64,000 bases of DNA from Erwinia billingiae Eb661. Its GTDB lineage: Bacteria; Pseudomonadota; Gammaproteobacteria; Enterobacterales; Enterobacteriaceae. Positions 15,727 to 24,793 of the stretch are shown piece by piece (position 1 is the first letter of the stretch; each line of letters opens with the position of its first letter). The DNA is taken from positions 4,216,001-4,280,000 of the forward strand of contig NC_014306.1 of assembly GCF_000196615.1 (NCBI RefSeq). Reading direction: 5' to 3'. Under the pieces are notes generated by a model, which was given only the letters and a program-made list of their open reading frames with translations, had not been told where the DNA came from and searched no databases. The position numbers and the translations under genes are program-made.

Positions 15727-18700
15727 AATGATCAAACGTACCTGAAACAAATCCTGTTCGAATGTTTTCAATAGGCCTTACGTTCAAATGACGGCCTTGG
15801 TTTCCGATCCCTCCTGGATAGCTATGTCCCGCAGAATGATCCTGAATAATAATTTTATTTCCATCAGTTTTTGTAAATTGATATTCCCTAGTCCAGATCT
15901 GATTTCCACTCTTATCTGAAATAGGATTATTATTTGAGTCAGTCATTCGTACATTCCTATGATCTCCATGAAAACCAGTTTTAGGATTAAATATCCTATC
16001 TGGTTGTTGAGTCATTGGTATTCCTGCATCTCTTTTCGCTGCTCTGAAGGCTTCTTTCCTAGAATTGAATTGAGAATTACATTTAGTAAGTCCCAACGGA
16101 TCGATCCAACTCAAAGGATTAGGCGCATACGCATACAGGTTATCACCACCCGCCAGCCCTATCGGATCCTGAACAGTAAACCGTCCTACACCGGGATCGT
16201 AATAGCGGAATAAATTATAGTGCAGCCCGGTTTCTTTGTCAGCGTACTGCCCTGCGTAACGCAGGGGTTGCTCAGTAAGGGAGCGATCCTGACGGACGTC
16301 GAAACTGCGGGTGGTCTGGTATTTGACCTCCCCAAACGTGCCGTAATGGCCAGCCCAGCGCAGATGTCCTTCTTCGTCCGTTACCTCCAGCGGCGCGCCG
16401 TTCAGATCGGTGTTAAACCAGAAGATGTCTGCTGCTGTTCCGGCGACAGGCTGATCCAGTCTCGCCAGCGGGCTCCAGATATCGTTCGGATCATAAAGGT
16501 AAGTCTGCCGTGCGCCATTCTGCTTTTGTTCCTGCAGCAGACGGTAACCCTGCCACAGGAAGCGCGTGGCAACGGTTTTGTCATGGAGGCGAACCGCTTT
16601 GCAGGTACGGCGACCCAGCGCATCGTAATGATAGTGGGCCTCAAACCGGCCTTCCGGGCCGGTGCCGCTGGCCTTAATCAGGCGGTTATCTGCATCGTAA
16701 CGGTAGTGCTGTTCGTCCGCGCCGTTGCGGCGGCTGATCAGGTTGCCCCAGCCATCGTATTTGTAAAACAGGTTTCGCCAGACGCTGAGGCGGTTATCCG
16801 CAATGGCGTCCGTGTCCTGGCTACCGTGGCTCTGACGCTGGCCGTAAACTGGATCATCATTCCAGCCTCCCCAGTTATCGGGAAGCGGGCCATTGCCCTC
16901 TGCCAGCAGGTTGTCGGCATTGTCATAACGCAGTTCGTTGGCGGCCCGGCGACTGCGCGATTCTGCATGGCTCAGCAGCCGGCCTTCAGCATCGTAGCCG
17001 TAATGGATATCGCCTCTTAGCGTGTCGCTGACGCCGGCCAGTTCGCCCCTTGCGGTATAGCGGAAAGCGCGGGCCAGCAGCGTACTCTGTGGTGAAACAA
17101 ATTCACCGCTCAGCTGGCTTTGCTGTTGCGTGCGGCGGCCGAGCGCGTCGTAGCTTCGCGTCTGCAGGCGGGTTCCCTGGGTGCGTGATACCTCGCGGTG
17201 CAGGCTGTCGCGGGTGAATTCGCTGACCGTCTGGCGGTTGAAACCGATCGCGCTGACGTGGCCGGAACCGTAATGCAGCCAGCGGAGTTCATCATCGCCA
17301 GGCAGGGCCAGATGGGTCAGATTGCCCTGCGCATCCCGGGTATAACGCAGCGTGCCGTTCACCCCGGACTCTTCTTCCAGCTGCCCCAGCGCGTTATAGC
17401 TGAACTGCAGGCTGTCTTCTTCAATGCCCAGCGCTCGTCCTGACTCTGTTGGCGTGCGCTGCAGCCTTGTCAACCTGCCGCGCAGGTCATAGCAGTAATC
17501 CCATTCAGCACTGATGTTAGCGCGCCAGAGGAGCTGTCCGGCGGCATCGTGTCGGAACATCTGGCTGCGGCGGGCAATGCCGCCATCAGCCGCTTCCCGC
17601 GCGGTCTCCGCCACGGTGGCAAGGTAGCCAGCCTCGTCATAGTCAAACTGACGGGAGGTCTCATCCGGGCGAACTTCGCGCGTCAGGCGTCCCGTCGGAT
17701 CGTGCTCAAAACGATAGCGTCCTCCGTTGCCGTTATCCAGCTCGGTTAACCGTCCGCGCACGTCATAATGCCAGCGCCGCGTGCGGTTCAGGCGGTCGGT
17801 CTGGCTCAGCGGCTGGCCCAGGGCGTTGTACTGCCAGCGAGTGAGGCTCTCCAGCGGATCATGCCACGCCGCCAGCTGATTGCGTTCGTTCCAGCTAAAG
17901 CGTTCCGTCGTGCCGTCCGGGTGTTCCACTTCGCTAAGCTGCCCGACGGCAAGCCAGTGCCAGCGGGTGATATTGCCCTGCGCATCGATCATGGCTTTGG
18001 GCTGGCCAAAGGAATCGTACTGCCAGCGCGTGATGCTGCCAGAACAGTCAGTACGCTGCGTCAGCAGTCCCTGATGGTTCCACTGCAGACTGACTTCGCC
18101 GCCGCTGGCGTCGGTTATCCTGTCCGGCAGGCTCTCTTCAGCGTCCGGATAATGCCAGCGGGTGATGTTGCCTGCGGCATCGGTCTCAGCGATCAACCGA
18201 CCTGCCGGGTCAAAATCACTGCGCTCGCGGACGCCGTCGGGCCAGGCGATTTCAACAAGATTGGTCGACAGCCGTGACCAGCGATATTCCGTCCTGCGAC
18301 CCAGTTCATCTTTCTCACTGAGCAGACGGCCATGGCGGTCCCACTGACAGCTGCGCTGTGCGCCGCCCGGCAACAGGACGCAACACAGCTCCCCCTTCTG
18401 ATAGATAAAGCTGTAACGGCGGCCGTCCCAATCGGTAAACGCGGCCACGCTGTCATCATCCTCACAAACCCAGTGAGCGGTGCAGCCGTCTTCACGCACT
18501 GCCCGGCGGGTGCCGTTTTCAAAATCGTAACTGAAGTCCAGCCTTTCTCCCGCGCTGTTGCGGTAAGCCACCACGCGCGGCAACCCCGCAATTTCGCGCC
18601 ACAGGTATTCGTTCAGCAGGCCGTTAGCATCTTCATGGCTGCTCATCAGCCCGTCGTGCCAGCTGAAGCGTCGCACCACGCTACCGCCCCGGTTTTTAAC

Positions 18701-19996
18701 CCTGACCAGCTGACCTTCATCATCATATTCGTAGCTAACCAGCGTGACTGCATCATCAAGTCGGGCTTCCAGCAGCCGCTTTCGCGCAGGGTCGTAACGG
18801 CAGATGACCCGCTGCCCGGCACTGTCGATCAGTTCATGCAGCAGACCATCATGCTGATAATGGAAGGTGATGGTATTGCCGGTAAGGTCAGCCATGGCGG
18901 TTAACAGGCCGGGCATCGCCTCGTCCAGACTGCCGTAATGCAGACGCTCGCCGCTGACATCAAACACCGACCAGCTGTCATCGCTATGGTGCTCCAGCCA
19001 GCACTTCTCGCTATCGCACCAGGTTTTACGGCCTTTGGGGACGTCGGGGAAAGAGACGTAGTCGCCGGACGGCGCGCGCCAGACCAGCCCATCCTGATAG
19101 CGTGCCAGACGGGTTTCCCAGAACAGGCTCCAGCCGCGACCCAGCACACTCTCTGCAGGATTGCCGCTTCGCCAGTAGCGCTGCCAAAGCACGGGCAGAC
19201 GGGAGGGAAGCGTGAAATCCAGCTCATCATCGCCGTCGAGGAATTTTTGACCGCTGATAAGATCCACCGGGCGGGCAATAATGCCTGCCGCCGCCGCGCC
19301 GGTCATCAGTGCCCCCGCGCGACAGGTAATGCGGGCGAGTTTATTGATGCCGGGAAGTTTAGCGAGCAGTTTACTCAACGCGCCAACCTTACCAGCTGCA
19401 CCGCCCCAGCCACCCACCAGGCCGGTGAACAGCAGCGTCAGATCCGAGGCTTTATACATCCAGTCGGCCACTTCCGGCGTGATGGGTAGGGTGGTCTGGC
19501 GGGCCCCGCCAATAAACACGTTGGACGACCCCGTCAACACTTTGGCATCACAATTGGTGGCGTCACCGATACGCGCAGCAGGAAAACCATTGATAAAGAC
19601 GCTGGCAGAGCCCTGTGCCACCTGCATCGAAGGGCCGTCATTGGCACAGCCTGCCTGGCTGAGGGTGGCGATTGCCGCGGGCTTGCCGTTGATAAAGACG
19701 TTATGTGACCCCGTCAGGATCTTGCCGTTCGCGGACATGCCAGCTGCGCCGGCTGCGGCAATGCCATCGCGGGCAGCGGTTGCCAGTTCTCCCGTCGCAT
19801 AGCCCACTGCCAGACTGGCGCCGACTAACAGCAGACCGACACCGAGATAGGAAGAAGCCAGCCCTGCCACCATCAATGCTCCGGCGGCGATGCCCCCCAT
19901 CGCGCACAGCAGTCCGCCCACGACTGTTCCGGCAATCATCCCGGCAAGAGCATGGGAATGGCCGATATCATCGCCAACACGCGCAGCTTCAAGCAT
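15716..19996 (-). CDS. PAAR-domain Rhs effector with C-terminal nuclease-like toxin
   Basis: A 1426-residue polymorphic toxin. Order: N-terminal hydrophobic segments (about 10-75) as in Rhs effectors that need an Eag chaperone; PAAR-type repeats (about 85-165; INGKPAA, VFINGFPAARIGD); a long YD-repeat shell (about 250-1270) with many RY/WHYD repeats; the conserved end of the core, NPLSWIDPLGL, where the protein cleaves itself; and a 123-residue variable tip. It is delivered by a type VI secretion system on VgrG. The gene sits 14 nt after the Eag-type chaperone gene and overlaps the immunity gene, so all three form one operon. No vgrG is in the window. The start has AAGGA 8 nt upstream. Confidence 0.9.
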   Translation of the reverse strand: MLEAARVGDDIGHSHALAGMIAGTVVGGLLCAMGGIAAGALMVAGLASSYLGVGLLLVGASLAVGYATGELATAARDGIAAAGAAGMSANGKILTGSHNVFINGKPAAIATLSQAGCANDGPSMQVAQGSASVFINGFPAARIGDATNCDAKVLTGSSNVFIGGARQTTLPITPEVADWMYKASDLTLLFTGLVGGWGGAAGKVGALSKLLAKLPGINKLARITCRAGALMTGAAAAGIIARPVDLISGQKFLDGDDELDFTLPSRLPVLWQRYWRSGNPAESVLGRGWSLFWETRLARYQDGLVWRAPSGDYVSFPDVPKGRKTWCDSEKCWLEHHSDDSWSVFDVSGERLHYGSLDEAMPGLLTAMADLTGNTITFHYQHDGLLHELIDSAGQRVICRYDPARKRLLEARLDDAVTLVSYEYDDEGQLVRVKNRGGSVVRRFSWHDGLMSSHEDANGLLNEYLWREIAGLPRVVAYRNSAGERLDFSYDFENGTRRAVREDGCTAHWVCEDDDSVAAFTDWDGRRYSFIYQKGELCCVLLPGGAQRSCQWDRHGRLLSEKDELGRRTEYRWSRLSTNLVEIAWPDGVRERSDFDPAGRLIAETDAAGNITRWHYPDAEESLPDRITDASGGEVSLQWNHQGLLTQRTDCSGSITRWQYDSFGQPKAMIDAQGNITRWHWLAVGQLSEVEHPDGTTERFSWNERNQLAAWHDPLESLTRWQYNALGQPLSQTDRLNRTRRWHYDVRGRLTELDNGNGGRYRFEHDPTGRLTREVRPDETSRQFDYDEAGYLATVAETAREAADGGIARRSQMFRHDAAGQLLWRANISAEWDYCYDLRGRLTRLQRTPTESGRALGIEEDSLQFSYNALGQLEEESGVNGTLRYTRDAQGNLTHLALPGDDELRWLHYGSGHVSAIGFNRQTVSEFTRDSLHREVSRTQGTRLQTRSYDALGRRTQQQSQLSGEFVSPQSTLLARAFRYTARGELAGVSDTLRGDIHYGYDAEGRLLSHAESRSRRAANELRYDNADNLLAEGNGPLPDNWGGWNDDPVYGQRQSHGSQDTDAIADNRLSVWRNLFYKYDGWGNLISRRNGADEQHYRYDADNRLIKASGTGPEGRFEAHYHYDALGRRTCKAVRLHDKTVATRFLWQGYRLLQEQKQNGARQTYLYDPNDIWSPLARLDQPVAGTAADIFWFNTDLNGAPLEVTDEEGHLRWAGHYGTFGEVKYQTTRSFDVRQDRSLTEQPLRYAGQYADKETGLHYNLFRYYDPGVGRFTVQDPIGLAGGDNLYAYAPNPLSWIDPLGLTKCNSQFNSRKEAFRAAKRDAGIPMTQQPDRIFNPKTGFHGDHRNVRMTDSNNNPISDKSGNQIWTREYQFTKTDGNKIIIQDHSAGHSYPGGIGNQGRHLNVRPIENIRTGFVSGTFDHYEF
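15719..16087 (-). other. Exchangeable C-terminal toxin tip of the Rhs protein
   Basis: The last 123 residues after DPLGL. The sequence has a basic start (SRKEAFRAAKRDAGIP), then clustered histidines: GFHGDHRN, IIIQDHSAGHSY and GRHLNVRP, ending FDHYEF. Such DHxxGH / HxNVRP patterns are seen in polymorphic toxins of the HNH/endonuclease VII type, so a metal-dependent DNase is the best guess. Composition turns AT-rich right at the junction, a sign of tip replacement. Confidence 0.55.
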
Positions 19997-20010
19997 GTGA
20001 AATGTCCTTA

Positions 20011-20445
20011 TTAACGGGCGACGTAGCTTTCCAGTAGAGAGCTGAAGGTCGCCATATCGCCGTTATCCAGCACGGCGGTTTTGCTTTGAGTGATAACCAG
20101 TACCAATCTGTCGTCAACCGCGAAAACGGCTTGCTGCTGAGCGATGCGTTTACCTTCCCGCAGATAGCTGGCGTGGATGCTCTCGCCCGGCAACGCAGGT
20201 TGCCCCAGCGTCGCCGGTTGACGGCTTTCCAGCTTCCAGCCCTTCAGGACTTGATTCAGTTGCTGCAGCTGACGGTCTATATATGCCCCCAGCATTTCGC
20301 CTTCATTCAGCGCATCGCGGGCAATAGTAATGACTGCGCCTGCAGGATCGAGGGGTTTGAAAACGTTGAGGGTGCGATCTTCATAACCTGGCGGCAGGTC
20401 AAGCTGACCTTCGGTGAAAATGCACTGCGGAGAGGTGGAAGACAT
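20011..20445 (-). CDS. Eag/DcrB-type chaperone of the Rhs effector
   Basis: A 144-residue soluble protein of the DUF1795/DcrB fold. In Rhs operons this family (EagR) wraps the hydrophobic N-terminal segments of the effector and loads it onto the type VI spike. The start at 20445 (ATG) is preferred to the upstream TTG at 20454. It lies immediately upstream of rhs (14-nt gap). The recognisable parts are FTEGQLDLPPGYEDRTLNVF near the start and AVFAVDDRLVLVITQS near the end. Function is from family and position. Confidence 0.8.
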   Translation of the reverse strand: MSSTSPQCIFTEGQLDLPPGYEDRTLNVFKPLDPAGAVITIARDALNEGEMLGAYIDRQLQQLNQVLKGWKLESRQPATLGQPALPGESIHASYLREGKRIAQQQAVFAVDDRLVLVITQSKTAVLDNGDMATFSSLLESYVAR

Positions 20446-20648
20446 GATGCCCAATCCCTGATGCTTAAAGATAATTGATGCAAACTATCATCTCACGATG
20501 CCAGACGCAGACCAAGAAAAAATCGCCGTAGTCCATTACTTACAACAGGTTAGGAAAAATATTAAGCATCTTGCCGGTGTGGAATTATTAACGGATTTAT
20601 TAAGGATATTATCCAAGCGGGTTATCTGTTGCCGTAAAACCGGCGTCA

Positions 20649-20684
20649 TTAGTTGGCCGGTTTGAGATAAACCCGGCCAACTAA
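20649..20684. other. Strong stem-loop downstream of anbu
   Basis: Perfect 12-bp inverted repeat TTAGTTGGCCGG / CCGGCCAACTAA with a 12-nt loop. There is no T-run on either side. It lies 30 nt past the end of the Anbu operon and may be a transcript-end or stability structure. Confidence 0.5.
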
Positions 20685-20714
20685 AAGCAGACTTAAAATC
20701 GAGATCAGGCGAGG

Positions 20715-21425
20715 CTATTCATCCAGCTCTAAAGGCGGCAACTGAGCGAAGACGCTGAGCAGACCGGCGCTCCACAGCTGGCGGATTTGTGAGTAGTAGG
20801 GATGCTTTTCGGTCAGGTGATACTGTTGCGCGATGCTGTAACTGTCGGTGGGATAAATCATCACGTCCAGCGGCAGTCCGACCGAGATATTACTGGCCAG
20901 CGTAGAGTCCATCGAGATCAGCGCGCACTGCATCGCCTGGTCCAGCGGCGTATCAAAGCGCAGCACGCGGTCGATAATCGGTTTGCCGTACTTGCTTTCA
21001 CCAATCTGGAAATACGGCGTGTCGGTGCTCGACTCGATGAAATTGCCCTGCGGGTAGATCTGGAACAGCCGCGGCTCTTCGCCTTTGATCTGGCCGCCCA
21101 ACATCAGCGTGCCGCCAAACTCTTCTCCGTCCCGTTTGATGACTTCACGCAGCGTATCGCCCACCAGCAGCGCCACATCGTACATGTTGCTACAGCTCAT
21201 CAGGTTGGGCTTTTTCGCGTCTTCGCACCCGCGCCTTAACAGGCTGAGGGCACTTTGCGTGGTGGCCAGGTTGCCGGCACTTTGCAGGACCAGCGTGCGC
21301 TCATCGTCCTGTTGGAAAACATGAAGCTTACGGAAGGACGAAATATGATCGACCCCCGCATTGGTTCGGGAGTCCGAAACAAAAATCATCCCTGACGATA
21401 AACGCATTGCCACACAGTAAGTCAT
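20715..21425 (-). CDS. anbu: Anbu, proteasome-like peptidase homologue
   Basis: A 236-residue Ntn-hydrolase of the bacterial proteasome homologue family (ancestral beta subunit). After removal of Met1 the nucleophile is Thr2; the partners D18 (in SDSR) and K33 (in RKLHVF) are present, the Thr/Asp/Lys set of HslV and 20S beta subunits. Family members assemble into open rings or helices, and in several species no peptidase activity has been found. It is the last gene of a four-gene operon with transglutaminase, alpha-E and ATP-grasp genes, the constant partners of Anbu. Those partners suggest a peptide-ligation and cleavage pathway, but the substrate is unknown. Confidence 0.9.
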   Translation of the reverse strand: MTYCVAMRLSSGMIFVSDSRTNAGVDHISSFRKLHVFQQDDERTLVLQSAGNLATTQSALSLLRRGCEDAKKPNLMSCSNMYDVALLVGDTLREVIKRDGEEFGGTLMLGGQIKGEEPRLFQIYPQGNFIESSTDTPYFQIGESKYGKPIIDRVLRFDTPLDQAMQCALISMDSTLASNISVGLPLDVMIYPTDSYSIAQQYHLTEKHPYYSQIRQLWSAGLLSVFAQLPPLELDE

Positions 21426-21444
21426 AGTTTGCCCGAGTCATTAA

Positions 21445-22245
21445 TTACTGCTGCGAATTCACCAGTTGCACCGCAGCCACCGCTAACATGTCTTCGCTCC
21501 CGCCGCCCAGCCTCATGCCCCGTACCGGGCAGGCATCCATATAATCTACGCCCACCGCCAGCTTGAGATGCTGGCGCGTGCTGCGGGTATTATTGGTGAT
21601 ATCAAAGCTGTGCCAGCTGCCGTCCACCCAGGCCTCAACCCAGGCGTGCGTAGCCACATGTTCAACGGTGTCAGTATAAAGGTATCCGCTTACATAGCGA
21701 GCGGGGATATGCAGGCTGCGACAGCAGGCCAGAAACACGTGGCTGTGATCCTGGCAAACCCCGGTGCCCGCGGCAAATACTTTCGCGGCGTTATCAGTAA
21801 CAATCGTGCTACCCGGCTGATAAGGCATTTTCAGTAATAACTCGTCCATCAACCGGTCCAGGCTGGCCATTGGCGCTTCCGGACGGAAATAGCGCAGGGC
21901 AAAGTCGCGGATTGCCGCATCAGGCTGAGTTAACGGCGTCACGCGCAGGAACACTAACGGCGACAGACAGCTGTCCGGATCCGGCGCCATGTCGCCATCA
22001 TCGAGGATTTCCACCATGCCGCGCGCTTCAATCTCAATCGACTGGTGCGGCGTATCCAGCGTCAGCACGTGCAGCACGTTGCCGTAGGTATCGGTAGTAC
22101 AGATCGCCTGCTCGGGCAGGATCAATTCCCAGGAAATAATGTTCTGATGGACCGAATTCTGCGGCGTTAGGCGCAGATACTGGGTGCTTTGCTTCACCAG
22201 ACTCTGATAACTGAAAAGGGTCTTATGGGCGATATCCAGTTTCAT
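21445..22245 (-). CDS. Transglutaminase-like protease of the Anbu operon
   Basis: A 266-residue cytoplasmic protein. The N-terminal half is the bacterial transglutaminase-like N-terminal domain; the core carries an intact papain-like triad, C164 (GVCQDHSH), H200 (ATHAWVEAW) and D215 (FDITNN). Proteins of this kind usually hydrolyse rather than cross-link. Its start overlaps the alpha-E stop by 4 nt (ATGA), and anbu follows after about 20 nt, so translation of the operon is tight. Confidence 0.88.
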   Translation of the reverse strand: MKLDIAHKTLFSYQSLVKQSTQYLRLTPQNSVHQNIISWELILPEQAICTTDTYGNVLHVLTLDTPHQSIEIEARGMVEILDDGDMAPDPDSCLSPLVFLRVTPLTQPDAAIRDFALRYFRPEAPMASLDRLMDELLLKMPYQPGSTIVTDNAAKVFAAGTGVCQDHSHVFLACCRSLHIPARYVSGYLYTDTVEHVATHAWVEAWVDGSWHSFDITNNTRSTRQHLKLAVGVDYMDACPVRGMRLGGGSEDMLAVAAVQLVNSQQ

Positions 22246-23171
22246 TTAGCCTCCAGGTAAGTCTGTTGAATGCTCACGGCAATGTTGCCAAGGTCGCCAA
22301 GGAAATCCTGCAGCCAGCTGTGGATCCCCTCTTTTATCAGCGAGTCGTACGAGGTGAAGCGCAGCTCTGCATCCAGCACCGTCACCAGCAGACGCGGGCG
22401 ATTTTCACCGCTGCCACCGATCAAGTTTAGCTGGTTGGAAATTTCATCAATGCAGGATCGTAAGGATCGCGGGCTCTCTTCCCGCAGGATCAGCATCTCA
22501 TTGACGCTGGCACTGGCCAGCTCCTGTTTGTAGATGGTGTGGTAAGCCTCGCGCGCCGATACCGAGCGCAGCAGGGTGTCCAGCCGGTAATATTCGCGCA
22601 CCGAGTCGTCATCCTGCTCGGTCAGATAGTGGGTCACGTCCAGCAATCTGGCGGTGCAGTCCGCCCGCTCCAGCAGCGTGCCGAGCCGGATAAAGCTCAT
22701 CGCATCGCCGCGCATCAGCGTGCCAAACATCGCGCCACGAAACAGGTGCGAACGCTCTTTTACCCAGTCGAAAAAGGCATCCGCGCCGATGCTGCTGACG
22801 CCTTTGCGCCGCAGCTTGCGCATCTCAATCCAGCTGGAGTTGATGCTTTCCCACACTTCGGAAGAGAGGCTGCCGCGCACCGCGTGCGCGTTGTTCCATG
22901 CCGATTCCCAGCAGCAAAAAATACTGCCCGGATTGCGTTCATCGAGCACAAAGAAATTGAACAGCTGCGGCATCGCCAGCTTGTCATTCAGCGTCCAGAA
23001 CAGCTCGCTGGTGCTGGTCAGGTTAAGCGGTACGTGCAGCTCATCGTCGTGGCTGCTGCGCACCGGCATCAGCGACAAACGGTTGGTCACGTCCAGCACG
23101 CGGGCAATGTTTTCAGCACGCTCTAAATAGCGCGCCATCCAGTACAATCCACTGGCTGTGCGACTCAGCAT
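22242..23171 (-). CDS. Alpha-E domain protein of the Anbu operon
   Basis: A 309-residue, mostly helical protein of the alpha-E (DUF403) family. The N-terminus MLSRTASGLYWMARYLERAE is the family signature. Its biochemical role is not established; it is nearly always encoded next to a circularly permuted ATP-grasp protein and a transglutaminase. Here it overlaps the ATP-grasp gene by 7 nt upstream and the transglutaminase gene by 4 nt downstream. Confidence 0.88.
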   Translation of the reverse strand: MLSRTASGLYWMARYLERAENIARVLDVTNRLSLMPVRSSHDDELHVPLNLTSTSELFWTLNDKLAMPQLFNFFVLDERNPGSIFCCWESAWNNAHAVRGSLSSEVWESINSSWIEMRKLRRKGVSSIGADAFFDWVKERSHLFRGAMFGTLMRGDAMSFIRLGTLLERADCTARLLDVTHYLTEQDDDSVREYYRLDTLLRSVSAREAYHTIYKQELASASVNEMLILREESPRSLRSCIDEISNQLNLIGGSGENRPRLLVTVLDAELRFTSYDSLIKEGIHSWLQDFLGDLGNIAVSIQQTYLEAK

Positions 23172-24601
23172 TGGTCATCCTCCAGCACCCAGGTATCCTT
23201 AGTCCCACCGCCCTGCGATGAGTTCACCACCAGCGAACCTTCGGTCAGCGCCACCCGCGTTAACCCGCCCGGCACCAGCCGGATTTCGGCACCGCTGAGG
23301 GCAAACGGCCGCAGGTCGATATGCCGGGGTGCCAGGCCCTGCTCGACAAACGTCGGGCAGGTCGAGAGCGCCAGGGTGTTCTGTGCAATGTAGTTTTGTG
23401 GCCGGGCAATCAGCAGCGAACGGAACTCTTCCAGCTGTTTCTGAGTGGCCACCGGACCAATCAACATGCCGTAGCCGCCCGCGCCATGCACCTCTTTCAC
23501 CACCAGCTTTGGCAGGTTAGCCAGCACCCACGAGAGCTCGTCCGGGCGACGGCACTGCCAGGTCGGCACGTTATTGAGGATCGGATCTTCGGAGAGATAA
23601 AACTTAATCATATCCGGCACATACGGATAGATAGATTTGTCGTCCGCCACGCCGGTGCCGATGGCATTCGCCAGCACCACATTGCCGGCGCGATAGACCG
23701 ACAGCAGCCCCGGCACGCCGAGCATGGAGTCGGCGCGGAAAGCCAGCGGATCGAGGTAGGCATCATCCACGCGGCGATAAATCACGTCGATTTTGCACGG
23801 GCCCGCCGTGGTGCGCATCATCACTGCCCCGTCCTTCACAAACAGGTCGGCACTTTCGACCAGCTCCACGCCCATCTGCTGGGCAAGGAAACTGTGCTCA
23901 AAGTAGGCACTGTTGAAACGACCGGGCGTCAGCACTACCACCACCGGATCGTTCACCGGCGAGCTTTCGCGCAGGGTTTGCAGCAGATGCGACGGATAGC
24001 GTTCGACCGGCGCAATCCGCTGTTGGGCGAAGAGTTCCGGGTAGAGCCGCATCATCATTTTGCGGTTTTCCAGCATGTAGGAGACGCCGGACGGCGTGCG
24101 CAGATTGTCTTCCAGCACGTAGTATTCACCGTCGCTGTTACGCACCATATCGACGCCGCAGATATGGGCGTAGATATCGCGATGCAGATTCAGCCCCTGC
24201 ATGCAGGGTTGATACTGGTCGTTAACCAACACCTGCTCCGCCGGGATGATGCCGGCTTTCAGGATGTGCTGCTCGTGGTAGATATCATGGAGGAAGGCAT
24301 TCAGCGCCTGAACGCGCTGGCGGATGCCTTTGTCCAGCATCGCCCATTCACTGGCCGGAATAATGCGCGGCACGCTGTCGAACGGGATCAAGCGCTCAGC
24401 GCCGCCATCCTGACCATAAACATTGAAGGTAATGCCGACGCGGTGAAACAAAAGTTCGGCCTCTTCCCGCTTGCGGGCGATCGCCTCGTGGTCGGCTTTT
24501 TGCAGCCAGTGCCAGTAGTCGCGATAGTGCTGGCGGTGCTGACCGCTGCCCAGCAGCATTTCATCATAAAAGGTTGATGCTAATTCATAGCCTTGATTCA
24601 T
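23165..24601 (-). CDS. Circularly permuted ATP-grasp protein of the Anbu operon
   Basis: A 478-residue protein of the circularly permuted type-2 ATP-grasp family (DUF404/DUF407). Visible features are DNLRTPSGVSYMLENR, the KEVHGAGGYGM glycine-rich loop and the C-terminal GGLTRVAL. ATP-grasp enzymes join a carboxylate to an amine using ATP, so a peptide or amide ligase is implied. The start at 24601 (MNQGYELA) has GGAAGGGA upstream and the usual N-terminus; the frame could begin 14 codons earlier. It is first in the four-gene operon. Confidence 0.88.
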   Translation of the reverse strand: MNQGYELASTFYDEMLLGSGQHRQHYRDYWHWLQKADHEAIARKREEAELLFHRVGITFNVYGQDGGAERLIPFDSVPRIIPASEWAMLDKGIRQRVQALNAFLHDIYHEQHILKAGIIPAEQVLVNDQYQPCMQGLNLHRDIYAHICGVDMVRNSDGEYYVLEDNLRTPSGVSYMLENRKMMMRLYPELFAQQRIAPVERYPSHLLQTLRESSPVNDPVVVVLTPGRFNSAYFEHSFLAQQMGVELVESADLFVKDGAVMMRTTAGPCKIDVIYRRVDDAYLDPLAFRADSMLGVPGLLSVYRAGNVVLANAIGTGVADDKSIYPYVPDMIKFYLSEDPILNNVPTWQCRRPDELSWVLANLPKLVVKEVHGAGGYGMLIGPVATQKQLEEFRSLLIARPQNYIAQNTLALSTCPTFVEQGLAPRHIDLRPFALSGAEIRLVPGGLTRVALTEGSLVVNSSQGGGTKDTWVLEDDQC

Positions 24602-24758
24602 GATTTCCCTTCCACTGTCGGTGAACCCGTTACTTATCTGCACAAAGCGTGCCAGTACCCAGGGTGACAGAGCGGAGCCTGATGCCGTGCGAGGGCACCA
24701 TCAACGCCTGGCTTGGCCGGTGCGCCGGGAAGTATCCCTGGAAAGGAGGTCGTAAAGG

Positions 24759-24781
24759 AAACGCACCATAACGGTGCGTTT
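24759..24781 (-). terminator. Terminator after the cupin gene
   Basis: Stem AAACGCACC / GGTGCGTTT with a 5-nt loop (24759-24767, 24773-24781), 12 nt past the cupin stop; on the minus strand it is followed by CCTTTACG after TTT, a modest T-tract. Confidence 0.6.
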
Positions 24782-24793
24782 AATCAGCGGCGA

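Noticed and set aside
15719..20445. Prophage or transposon remains around the Rhs region
   Set aside because: No integrase, transposase, terminal repeats or tRNA target is seen; the AT-rich part is limited to the toxin tip and immunity gene, as expected for tip exchange.
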